In this document: positions 13,480-23,753 of the stretch, one piece after another | Numbering within the stretch: position 1 is the first letter of the stretch | Layout: each line of letters starts with the position of its first letter | Origin: Bidens hawaiensis | Taxonomy: Eukaryota > Streptophyta > Magnoliopsida > Asterales > Asteraceae | Direction of reading: 5' to 3' | Assembly (NCBI GenBank): GCA_021521415.1 | Contig: JAIQDT010001739.1 | Span: forward strand, 62,001 to 126,000 | DNA: 64,000 bases | Program-made: the position numbers and the translations under genes | The notes under the pieces: generated by a model | Databases searched by the model: none | Told to the model about the DNA's origin: nothing | What the model saw: the letters and a program-made list of their open reading frames with translations, nothing else

Positions 13480-15599
13480 ATTTATAATGGGTTAGGTTAT
13501 AATAGGAAGGATAATTTTTGTAAGAAGGATAAGAAGTAATCTTGTCCATTGATTTTGAACATGGAGGGTTGAGATTAGTTTAGGTGGAAATCATATGTGA
13601 AAATGTAAAGTGAGAGAAGAAGGTTTTGGGTCAATATTTACCGAGTCACATTTTACTTTTTAGTTTTTGCTGTACGGCATCTTTTACCACGCGCTCACCT
13701 ATTTCACATGTATATTTTGAAAAGTTTATTGTTTAATTTTTAAGTTAAATTGTAAAATTAAAATAACTAGTTTTTTACCCGACGTTGGTAAGACACAAGC
13801 ATTACCGGTCCTAAGTGTTGAGCCGATAAGTTGACGTGAATTCGGTCAGTTTTTGTTACATGTGTTATTGTACGGAAACTAAACCAAAAAGAAGTTATAA
13901 AAATTGAGATGGAACATTGGGATAGCGTTAGTCGGTAAAACTCGAGCGTTGGTAAAACCTGAGCGTTGTTAGTCCCTGGCGGTGAGTCTATGCAAATTTG
14001 GTTGGGTTTTTCACATTCGTTATAAAGCCGGACTGCAAAAAATAAATTGTCATTCGGTCAGTTTCGTTATGGTACTATAACTAAAATAAAATGCGCTAAG
14101 TCAACGCAAATTACGTCAGTTTTTATCACATCCGTTACGGTATATTGATATTGGAACTAAACTAATAAAAAACAAACATAACAAAGATAATTAGAAATAT
14201 AATTGTCAAAGTTTAAAACAAAAGACAAACAAAAAAAAAACAAAACAAAACTTGGTTCAATAGAATCTTGCCAAATAGACCAATCATAGTCCAGCGTCGC
14301 CAAACTTTTCTTTTATATATGTTAGTAATTACTATTTGCTAAGGATGGTATTTGAGAGTGGTTTATACATACGTATACACACCTATACATATTACCGGTT
14401 TGGTTAGATTGTCGGGTTTGAACTATGGGTTAACATTTTCAGCTTTGTTTTCTCATTCAATCATAAACCTTTCTGATCATATCTTCTCTTTTTCGGTTAA
14501 TAATAAATTTTCTTCGATCTCCATTCCCTATTCACTTGAACCATCGACTAACATCAAACTTGTCCTTCTCCTTTACCGTTGTCACCATCACAAGTCCTAC
14601 CTAGCTTTTCTATTAAGTATCATCAACGATCCAAAAATGGCCATTCCAGAAATTTCTCGTCCAGTTGTAAGCTGTAACCCAACACGTGTAATATCGAAAA
14701 GACGAAAACCCACGAGTTAAGCATAAAGATACTTTTGTTGTTTTTTTAATAAGCATTCCAAATATCCCTTCAATCGCTGTCGTGTGATATGTGCATGTTT
14801 ATAGGTGATTAATGTTCAGAAGTGCTATGAGTCTTATGATTAAATCTATGTGTAATTGAAAGTTTTCTAGTTCTTCTTTTCATATTTTATGATAATACGA
14901 CGTGTGGATTACAGGACAACTTTACAAGGCGACATATATAATGGTTGTACATGACTAATATATGAACATGGTAGTTTAGTCATTTTAATTGAACTAATGA
15001 TGACCATACGCGCAAACAAATAGCTAGGCTATATGCTATGGTGAGTGGAGGGAGGCGTTATGCGCTCCACGTAGGTTAACCCACATGAACACGGCCACCC
15101 CACCTTGCTTGGATGCGGTGACCACAACACACTATTATTTTAATTAATAAATAACTAACCAATCATTTAGCTCCAACTCACAATTTCTTTATTCACTTTC
15201 TTATTACCTGCTCACTACAATTTACATGACCATAACAAATATTTGTAGTGTGAACCGTAGAACACTTACTACCTAGTACCTACAAGACGCAAAGTGACAC
15301 TTTTGGTTGGGGATAAGATCGGTATCGGTACTCAAAATTGTCAAAAATAGGTACCGGAACCGAAATGAATGATACCAAAAACAACCAAGGGTAAAATTTC
15401 GGTACCATATTAATCCCGAAACCTTCAATAGAAGACACTAAATGATACCAAAAATACCTGATTTGGTAAAGTATCAATACACGATACCATTTGTTCTGTC
15501 CTTAGTTTTTGTCCAACTTCCACAAACCATAAACTTATTATATAATCAAACGCATCTATTTAAATAATAATACCTGAATATACTGAAATGTATTTATAC
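13480..15599. other. Intergenic DNA with degenerate repeats
   Basis: Between about 13770 and 14170, similar phrases recur (TTCGGTCAG or GTCAGTTTTT, then a TTAC or TTAT stretch with GGAACTAAAC-type words), suggesting an old internally repetitive element. A 122-codon frame at 14352-14720 has low complexity and no recognisable domain. The stretch at 15290-15480 is rich in GGTACCG/CGGTACC words, like a small MITE, without clear ends. Confidence 0.4.
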
Positions 15600-15604
15600 A
15601 GAAA

Positions 15605-16585
15605 TGAAGAGGTAGGTCCCAGCAGAGCCCAGTTGGACCCGCAAGACTCACCTTGAAGAGGAACGTCTGCGCAGAAACCAACTGGATCCGCAGGACCAAC
15701 CATGCTCAGAGACGTGACGTCCTTACGCGCAGTACGCAAGCTGGTCCCGCAGGAAATGCCTCCCAATGGTGAAGGACTCCGCCTGTCCCCGCAGCCTCGG
15801 ATACAAGCCATCAGGGAAGGCCACCCGCGCAGCAAGGCTACATGCACAAGGCACTTAGCTCTCAATCACTCAGTGTCACCTGAAGGAATGAGCAAAGCCG
15901 GGAACAATCCCGCACAAGGGCGGGAGGGGGAATACTCCCTCCCGCCCAAATAAGCCAGTCCGTACGATACAGGAAGATCTTCTGTACTGTACCTGACGAG
16001 GTATGGGAAAAAGATCTGACTAAAGAGACGACAGCTTACTGACACAGTATGGCGAGCAGCATGCTCCTGTACTGTGTCACTATTAGCCGCTGCCTACTCA
16101 CCAACTACTGCCATACCACGTGCGTAGCCGGCAGTTGGTGGAAAAGGAATAGTACACAGCAGGCCTGGTCACTATCAGCCGCTGCCTACCCACCAACTAC
16201 CAGCAGGCACGTGCGTAGGCTACTGTTGGTGGAACAGGAATACTGTTGCAGCCGGCCACACCTCCTTGGAAACCTACCTTCGGCTATAAATACCACAAAT
16301 GGTATGACCATCTCATCTTATCTTGTATCATCATATTATACCTGATATCTGCTCTAGCAATCTCTTAATATACATTTATATTTAAAGAGCAATCTAGTCT
16401 GATTCTCACGCCGGAGGGTGGTCACAAGGAGGAACCCCCCCCCCCTTCTCAGTGACAAGCTCACGGTGTCTGTTTTGCAGGTTATCAGAAGAACCATCTT
16501 CTCAGGGTCTCACCCCTCGTGGGAAACGTCTATCTAACCCCCAGGTTACCAGTAATCTGCCCGGGGTCTGGTTAGTGTTTCTTCA
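15605..16585 (+). repeat. 5' LTR
   Basis: 981 bp, TG...CA. It holds a U3-type TATA box (CTATAAATA, 16284-16292) and a 92-bp direct duplication (from 16078 and from 16170). Each half of the duplication carries a CACGTG or CCACGTGC core, which may act as enhancer or bZIP/bHLH sites. A 9-bp-arm hairpin (GACACAGTA/TACTGTGTC) lies at 16041-16078. A poly-C run near 16435-16447 is four bases longer than in the other LTR. Confidence 0.93.
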
Positions 16586-16600
16586 TTGGCGCCATCCTAA
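16586..16600 (+). other. Primer binding site
   Basis: TTGGCGCCATCC directly follows the 5' LTR. Its TGGCGCC core would pair with a tRNA ending GGCG-CCA, such as tRNA-Asp, although the match does not extend far. The same 12 bases follow the LTR of the element at 61758, suggesting a shared lineage. Confidence 0.65.
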
Positions 16601-16845
16601 TTATTGTAAAATTCAAGCTTCAATGTGGAGACTACATGCTGCGTAAAGAACGAGATCCCGAACCAGGTGCGTATCGGCTCGATGGCACTCCCATCCCAAC
16701 ATGGAAGGGAGCTCATTTACACAGTTTGCATGTAAATCAATTCCAAATTTGTAAAGAAAATGCCAAGAGCCACTTCTAATGGAAACGATTCTCCTTAAAA
16801 CATTGACGCTGATGATTTTACATTTTTATGAACTATCAACACGGA

Positions 16846-17290
16846 TATGCCGGTTTTCACCGCATAAATACGTGGAAAGTCGTTGCGTGGGGAAGGCGGC
16901 AAAACCCGCACAAACCCAAAAAACGACAAACCTTCACGCAGGTCAGTCGAAGGGGAAAAGTTCAGTCCCATTAAATGAAAGTGCCGGTCTATCCGCATGA
17001 ATCATGAAAAAGGGAACTGAACACTAACCTATCGACAACCGCGCGTCGAACGGTTAATTTATTCAACGAGTATGCCGGTTTTCACCGCATAAATACGAGG
17101 AAAGTCGTTGCGTGGGGAAGGCGGCAAAACCCGCATAAACCCAAAAAACGACAAACCTTCACGCAGGTCAGTCGAAGGGGAAAAGATCAGTCCACCCATT
17201 AAATGAAAGTGCCGGTCTATCCCATGAATCATGAAAAAGGGAACTGGACACTAACCTATTGACAGACGTGCGTCGAACGGTTCAAGACAA
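16846..17290. repeat. Tandem repeat, 225-bp unit, two copies
   Basis: The phrase ATGCCGGTTTTCACCGCATA starts at 16847 and again at 17072, and the sequence between is nearly identical. It lies in the leader between the PBS and the 145-bp array. Tandem arrays in untranslated regions are common in Tat-lineage elements. Confidence 0.85.
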
Positions 17291-17302
17291 TTTCTAACAA
17301 AG

Positions 17303-17878
17303 GATGAGGAAAACCTACACGCAGGTCAGATGGTAAAGTTTAGCCATCCTACTACGTGCAAGTGACGGTCCTAACCGCACAATCACGGAAGAGGAAGCAA
17401 AACTTCACACCTATCTACCACGTTCTAAGGTTAACTTATCCGCAAAAGATGAGGAAAACCTACACGCAGGTCAGATGGTAAAGTTTAGCCATCCTACTAC
17501 GTGCAAGTGACGGTCCTAACCGCACAATCACGGAAGAGGAAGCAAAACTTCACACCTATCTACCACATTCAAAGGTTAACTTATCCGCAAAAGATGAGGA
17601 AAACCTACACGTAGGTCAGATGGTAAAGTTTAGCCATCCTACTACGTGCAAGTGACGGTCCTAACCGCACAATCACGGAAGAGGAAGCAAAACTTCACAC
17701 CTATCTACCACGTTCAAAGGTTAACTTATCCGCAAAAGATGAGGAAAACCTACACGCAGGTCAGATGGTAAAGTTTAGCCATCCTACTACGTGCAAGTGA
17801 CGGTCCTAACCGCACAATCACGGAAGAGGAAGCAAAACTTCACACCTATCTACCACGTTCAAAGGTTAACTTATTCTA
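17303..17878. repeat. Tandem repeat, 145-bp unit, four copies
   Basis: GATGAGGAAAACCTACACG starts at 17303, 17448, 17593 and 17738, an exact 145-bp step, with only scattered base changes between copies. It lies just downstream of the 3' end of the antisense gene. Confidence 0.93.
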
Positions 17879-17980
17879 AACACTTGGAAAATTGCTAATT
17901 TAAACTAAAGTATGCAAGTCATACAACGTTTACAAAGCAAGGAACCCAACGAAAGTAGCGGTCTTACCCGCACAAAGATT

Positions 17981-18010
17981 TATATTTCATAAGTATTCAT
18001 TACAAGAATG
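17981..18010 (-). terminator. Putative polyadenylation region of the antisense gene
   Basis: On the minus strand, 80-110 bases past the antisense stop codon, there is TTGTAATGAATAC followed by AAATATAAA. This is the kind of U-rich/AAUAAA-like context used for plant 3' end formation. Confidence 0.45.
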
Positions 18011-18089
18011 GCCGGGTAACTACCCGCCTACAAGAAAAGAAATCTATACAAGCTAAATCTATCCTAGCAGCGGGAAGGGATCTTCAGGA

Positions 18090-21000
18090 TCAGGCTTCAG
18101 GGCCACTTCCACTTGGACCAGCCCCATCAGTAGAGCGTGGCAGTTCAAGGAAAGCTTTGAGGATAGCTAGCCCATCATCAGCAGCAGCAACTTCGTTTAC
18201 CTTCTCCACCACCGGATGCGGGAAGGCGGCGTATTGATTTACTGCTTGGTCATATATGGCTTCAGTATCAACATTGTACAAAGGGAAGTTGGATGGCGGG
18301 ACGCCTTTCTCAACGAACCCTAGACCAAGCAGGAAGCCGACCTTTTCCCCATCCTCGTGAGAAGCGTTGAGGGCTGCGCTCATAGCATCATCATAACAGG
18401 TCTCAGCAAAGACCCGATGCACAACCTACAAAGAAAAATACAAGTCAAGAACCTTTTCTATTTATAAGGAAAAGCGTGAAGACATGAAATTAGACTTACC
18501 TGAGACAACGCTTCTCGAAGAAGCCATTCCTTGGCAGCCAGAGCTTCTTGGAGGGCAGCTTGAGCTTCGTTACGGGCGCGTTCGGCTTCACTCTTGTTGA
18601 GGTTGGCAAGCAACACCTCTTTAGCCGCAGCCTCTTCGACGCCCTTTAGCTTACGCTCGGTATGGTCAAGCACCCCCCTCTGGTCCAGGATTTCTTGAAG
18701 CTTCTTAGCATCCTCCATTGCCAAGGCATCATGAGCCTGCTGGAGAGCCTCTAATTTTGCTTTAAGCTCTTCATTCTCCACGCGTAGAGGCTCAGCAACA
18801 GCTTCAGCCTTGGTGGCCCTCTCGGTTGCGTTCCTCGCAGTTTCCTTAGCCAGCCGAAGCTGTTCATTAACAGCTTGGGCAGCCTTGGAACGGGCCTTGA
18901 GTCGAGCCTGAACTTCAACCTCAAGGGCCTTGAAGGCCTTCTCCTTCTCCGCAGCCGCTGCGGAGAGTTTTTGGTTCTCCTCCCGGATAGCCCGCGCCTG
19001 AGCTACTTCTTTAGCGCGAGCTGCTTTTAACTTGTCGTTTTCACGACAAAGCAGCTCGACGCGCGGCTGCATCCGGGCGAGGAGAACCCGAAGCTCACTG
19101 CTTAGCCTACCCTCCTGGTAGCTAGCCATGGCTTCCCCCAACGCACCACTGGGAGCAGCGTGACGAGCCCATTCCACGCACTCCACAGGGGTACGAAGGG
19201 TTGTTCCTCGGCGTATGTTCCATCGCGGAACATACACTTCATTGAAATCCGACACTGCAGAAAACAAAAAGCAGTTAGGAAAAGATGATAAAAAATATAT
19301 AAGTGAAAAAGGGCCAAAGGAACCCTACGCACCTGTAGGGTCTATAACAGGCCGATAGCCGCCGAACCCATCACCTGAACCCAAAGGAAACCCATCCAAA
19401 AGGTCAGGCAGATGGGAAAGTAGCAAAGATTGGCGAGAACCCCCACGCGTACCTGATGGACCGGCCGTCGTTGCCGATGGCGGGGGCATAGTAGCAGCCG
19501 CCGTGGACGCCGCCGCAGTCGCTGCCGCAGAATCCGCAGCAATAGTAACCGCCGGCTCGGTGAAGGATGCTGTAAAAATCGCACTCACGGCCGGCGGTGA
19601 CGTCATCTCGGCTGGAACAGTCGGCTCAAAGGAGTGAGCAACTGGACCAGCGGAAGCAGGCGCAGGCGCCTGGGTCGTCGCCTCAGGTAGGCTGACCAAG
19701 CCTACCGTCATTGGCGGAGAAGTACTACTCTGCACTCCACCCTGGAATGCGTCAACATCCACGCCTGCACAAAGAAGATAAGTGGTAAAACGATATTAAA
19801 CTATGAAGATAAAAGCTAAAGGAAAGTTGTACTTACGGGTTTTCTTGAGCCTAATGGAACGGAGAGGCGGGGACGGACTCGATGGAGCCGGCCTCTTTGC
19901 GCCGGTCACCGTCGTCTTCTTGGGCTCTCCGGAGGTGACTGCCGCAACTTCCGGAGCAGTGGTCTTTTCAACACCGGGATTCCCCGCCACCTCTTCGCTC
20001 TCAGCCTCCGAGTCAGACAGAGGCACCGGATCGGCAGTGGAGGCCACCTTCTCCTTTCCCTTCCCGCCGGCAGCCTTCTTCTTCCGCACCAACGGAGGAC
20101 CATCTGCGGATTCCTCATCAGAACATACGATTAGAGGAATTCCGGCAGAGGTTTCAGCATTGAGGGGTACAGGGTCGAAGAGCGCCTTACCTGGCCGACG
20201 GGCGCTAACGATCTCATGGCCTTGCGGATAGACCTCCACGAACCGATCCGCCGTTTGTTCCAGGATGGGCAACTCGTTCTCGTCTAGAGCGCGAGTACCC
20301 ATCCGAGCGGGACCGTCAGTCTCCCGCGGGTTTAGGAGCGACTGCAAGTCGTTCCCCTCTGAAATAAACAGGAAAAAAGTTAGAAGAAATTCTAAATCAA
20401 CAAAAAGAAAGAAAGCATACCGTAAGGAACAGAGTTCGAACCGTATTCGAGGACGATGGGGATCTTTTGCGCATCGGCAGCCTTCCACACCCGGCTCATC
20501 CCCAACATCACCATCCCGGACTCCGCAAACCGGTAAACCGGAGATTGGACCCGAGATATCTTAGAGAACCATTCCGCCTCCTGGTAGCTGGAGGCGTGAA
20601 GGCTTGGGAGCTCTTGCCCATTCTTGAATTTCATGGCAATGGGGATGGCGCAAGCGGATATAAAGAAGAACTCCCGCTTCCACGCGCGAAGACTGCGCTC
20701 GGTCGCACAAATCTTCAAACCCTTGATTCGGGTCGTCAGGGTATACCACCCCTGAATGCACCTCCAAGTATAGAAGGTCATCAGGCGGTCAACATAGGGC
20801 TCAACGCCCAAAATCCGGTACACCCACTCGAAGTGGCGAATCTTGGCGATCGCCATGGGGTGCAACTCAGTCAGATGAACACCGTGCCTCTCGAGGACAC
20901 GGTAAACAAACTTTGTCAATGGGAACCTAAGATTCCCATAGACAAAGAATGCAGCATAAACCCCGATCTTGCCTCTGGGGGCATCATACACGGTCTGATG

Positions 21001-21138
21001 GGGTTCAGGAAACTCAGGCTCGAGGGACTCGAGCATGAACTTCCTGACAACATACCGGTACAGATCGCCGGGCAGAGCACACTGGCACTCGCCAGCAGTA
21101 CTCCTGTCATCGGCTGTGGATTCAACATCTCGAGACAT
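18090..21138 (-). CDS. Antisense retrotransposon-borne gene, putative gypsy-type transposon domain plus coiled coil (920 aa, 5 exons)
   Basis: Exons (minus strand): 21138-20421, 20358-19837, 19764-19333, 19254-18500, 18425-18090. All introns are GT-AG and 60-80 bp long; phases join into one uninterrupted 921-codon frame. Residues 1-239 hold a globular region with RGKIGVYAAFFVYGNLRFPL and LHPMAIAKIRHFEWVYRILG, resembling the plant 'putative gypsy type transposon' domain (PF04195 type; identification from memory). Residues 240-413 are acidic/Ser-rich and end in a basic RLKKTRK patch, a possible NLS. Residues 414-557 are Pro/Ala/Thr-rich; 558-809 form a long Ala/Glu/Lys coiled coil; 810-920 are a short conserved tail. 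It is transcribed opposite to the host LTR element. The biochemical role of such antisense ORFs is not established. Intact frame, splice sites and promoter argue it is or recently was expressed. Confidence 0.85.
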
Positions 21139-21260
21139 CTTGTGAAAGAAAGAAGACGATTTCGGGAGAATGCTTTCCTGAAAAGGGGAGTATTCGCCGG
21201 AAATCGCTTAAAAGATGAAGAGAAGAGTGAAAGTGTGGATTACAAAGAGCCCTCTACCCC

Positions 21261-21268
21261 TTTATATA
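21261..21268 (-). promoter_or_regulatory. TATA box for the antisense gene
   Basis: TATATAAAGGGG reads on the minus strand about 120 bases upstream of the antisense ATG at 21138. A start site roughly 30 bases downstream would give a 5' UTR of about 95 bases. No other TATA-like word lies closer. Confidence 0.7.
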
Positions 21269-21616
21269 CTAATCGCAATTAATGCGATGAAATTAATGTG
21301 GAAGAGAGAGAAAACGAAGGTGCAATGAAACTATGACACGTGGCAAAAAGCAAGCTGGCAACAGCTGTTGACAGGACGCGTACCATTAATTTCGCGGCCA
21401 CGCGCCCGAAAAATCGCGCCCACGCGCCTGTAAAAGCGTCTGGAATGACCATGTTCTGTCACGTCACCATAACTTCCTGCACGATCTGACACAGTCAGAA
21501 GAAACCGTCGCACGACGTTTCAGAGGTTTGGACTGTTCTTATCTTTCCACCAACCTTTCGAATTTCAAAATTCAAAATTTAAAAATGTTAAAAAGTAAGC
21601 GGGAAAATACCCCTTA

Positions 21617-22195
21617 CCTTGGCAAACAAGTAACTATAAGACGGCTGCGGGTACAGTGTTAAGGCAAAACCCTTCACATACCTAGCACCCGCAGGGAATT
21701 GAAGCCAAGAAAACCTTGGCGAACAAGTAACCGTAAGACGGATGCGGGTACAGTGTTAAGGCAAAACCCTTCACATACCTAGCACCCGCAGGGAATTGAA
21801 GCCAAGTACCTTGGCAAACAAGTAACTATAAGACGGCTGCGGGTACAGTGTTAAGGCAAAACCCTTCACATACCTAGCACCCGCAGGGAATTGAAGCCAA
21901 GAAAACCTTGGCGAACAAGTAACCGTAAGACGGATGCGGGTACAGCGTTAAGGCAAAACCCTTCACATACCTAGCACCCGCAGGGAATTGAAGCCAAGTA
22001 CCTCGGCAACCAAATAACTATAAGACGGCTGCGGGTATAGTGTTAAGGCAAAACCCTTCACATACCTAGCACCCGCAGGGAATTGACGCCAGGAATACCT
22101 TGGAAGTAAAGTAACCGTAAGACGAGCGCAGGTACAGTGTTAAGGCAAAACCCTTCACGTACCTAGCGCTCCGCTGGGAATTGAAACCAAGAAGG
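21617..22195. repeat. Tandem repeat, alternating 97/95-bp units, six copies
   Basis: CCTTGG (or CCTCGG) phases start at 21617, 21714, 21809, 21906, 22001 and 22098, giving steps of 97, 95, 97, 95 and 97, i.e. a 192-bp higher-order dimer. Most units contain CTGCGGGT and ACCCGCAG about 40 bases apart and could form a stem. It lies between the antisense promoter and the 3' LTR. Confidence 0.92.
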
Positions 22196-22566
22196 ATCTT
22201 CTGGGCAATGCTTGCGGAAACGGAAATAACATCCCCGCATAGCGGGAACGTCGAGAACTACGTCGTTTGAAGCTCCAGGATGGAATTGGTGGTTTTAACA
22301 TAATTGATCACTATGTTCAACACTACCAAAACCTCAGGGAGAATCCATACAAGTGGAACTCAACGCGCCTGACTTGCGAGGAGGTTACAGACCTGCCCGC
22401 ATCATACCCAAAAACCAAGCAGGAAACTCGGGAATTTATGCAAGTGACAAGGACTTCCGCGGGAGGAATCCCCAAGGAAAACCTTAAAAAACCCTTTTCA
22501 AAAACCCTTTGCTTGAAGTCCAAAAGTTCACCTCACTTTATTAAACACTCATGAGAAGAACATTGG

Positions 22567-22578
22567 ACTGGGGGAACT
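22567..22578 (+). other. Polypurine tract
   Basis: ACTGGGGGAACT immediately precedes the 3' LTR. It is purine-rich and correctly placed to prime plus-strand DNA synthesis. Confidence 0.6.
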
Positions 22579-23551
22579 TGAAGAGGTAGGTCCCAGCAGA
22601 GCCCAGTTGGACCCGCAAGACTCACCTTGAAGAGGAACGTCTGCGCAGAAACCAACTGGATCCGCAGGACCAACCATGCTCAGAGACGTGACGTCCTTAC
22701 GCGCAGTACGCAAGCTGGTCCCGCAGGAAATACCTCCCAATGGTGAAGGACTCCGCCTGTCCCCGCAGCCTCGGATACAAGCCATCAGGGAAGGCCACCC
22801 GCGCAGCAAGGCTACATGCACAAGGCACTTAGCTCTCAATCACTCAGTGTCACCTGAAGGAATGAGCAAAGCCGGGAACAATCCCGCACAAGGGCGGGAG
22901 GGGGAATACTCCCGCCCAAATAAGCCAGTCCGTACGATACAGGAAGATCTTCTGTACTGTACCTGACGAGGTATGGGAAAAAGATCTGACTAAAGAGACG
23001 ACAGCTTACTGACACAGTATGGCGAGCAGCATGCTCCTGTACTGTGTCACTATTAGCCGCTGCCTACTCACCAACTACTGCCATACCACGTGCGTAGCCG
23101 GCAGTTGGTGGAAAAGGAATTGTACACAGCAGGCCTGGTCACTATCAGCCGCTGCCTACCCACCAACTACCAGCAGGCACGTGCGTAGGCTACTGTTGGT
23201 GGAACAGGAATACTGTTGCAGCCGGCCACACCTACTTGGAAACCTACCTTCGGCTATAAATACCACAAATGGTATGACCATCTCATCTTATCTTGTATCA
23301 TCATATTATACCTGATATCTGCTCTAGCAATCTCTTAATATACATTTATATTTAAAGAGCAATCTAGTCTGATTCTCACGCCGGAGGGTGGTCACAAGGA
23401 GGAACCCCCCCTTCTCAGTGACAAGCTCACGGTGTCTGTTTTGCAGGTTATCAGAAGAACCATCTTCTCAGGGTCTCACCCCTCGTGGGAAACGTCTATC
23501 TAACCCCCAGGTTACCAGTAATCTGCCCGGGGTCTGGTTAGTGTTTCTTCA
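22579..23551 (+). repeat. 3' LTR
   Basis: 973 bp, nearly identical to the 5' LTR; its TATA box is CTATAAATA at 23254-23262. It ends 202 bp upstream of the armadillo gene's ATG and in the same orientation, so LTR-initiated transcripts would run into that gene. Confidence 0.93.
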
Positions 23552-23753
23552 AGAAACGAAACTGATAATTCTGGTGATAATAAATTTATTCTGGTCGGGA
23601 GTTTGGGACTTGGTAACAAACAAGCAATGAAGCATGGCTACAGTTGCTTCGCGTAAACCTCATTTGCGGGTTGGTTCTAACTTTCAAGTCCACACCGTTA
23701 CCCGATTCACCTATTTCTATTCATCCTAATCATACACACAACCACTCTCCACA

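Larger units (their letters stand above)
15605..23551 (+). mobile_element. Intact-bounded, non-autonomous Tat-like LTR retrotransposon (7,947 bp)
   Basis: It has direct LTRs of 981 and 973 bp, each beginning TGAAGAGG and ending TTTCTTCA, and a perfect 5-bp target duplication AGAAA at 15600-15604 and 23552-23556. A PBS follows the 5' LTR and a purine tract precedes the 3' LTR. I see only three substitutions and two 4-bp length differences between the LTRs, so insertion was recent. The 6-kb interior has no recognisable gag, protease, RT, RNase H or integrase in sense orientation. It contains three tandem arrays and an antisense multi-exon gene (18090-21138). Antisense extra ORFs of this kind are known from the Ty3/Gypsy Tat lineage, so mobilisation in trans by an autonomous Tat relative is the likely mode (inference). 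Confidence 0.92.

Noticed and set aside
14352..14720. 122-codon frame as a gene
   Set aside because: Low-complexity, Ser/Ile/Leu-rich translation, no domain, no convincing promoter or splice context.
15702..16345. Short frames within the LTRs (duplicated at 22676-23315)
   Set aside because: Both copies are LTR sequence; the frames are short, differ at the indels and have no similarity to known proteins.
19803..20231. 142-codon plus-strand frame
   Set aside because: Shadow of exon 2 of the antisense gene; its composition simply mirrors the Ser/Pro/Glu-rich antisense region.
20467..21282. 271-codon plus-strand frame inside the LTR element
   Set aside because: It is the mirror of the antisense gene's first exon, which has the conserved protein pattern, splice sites and promoter; the plus-strand translation shows no domain.
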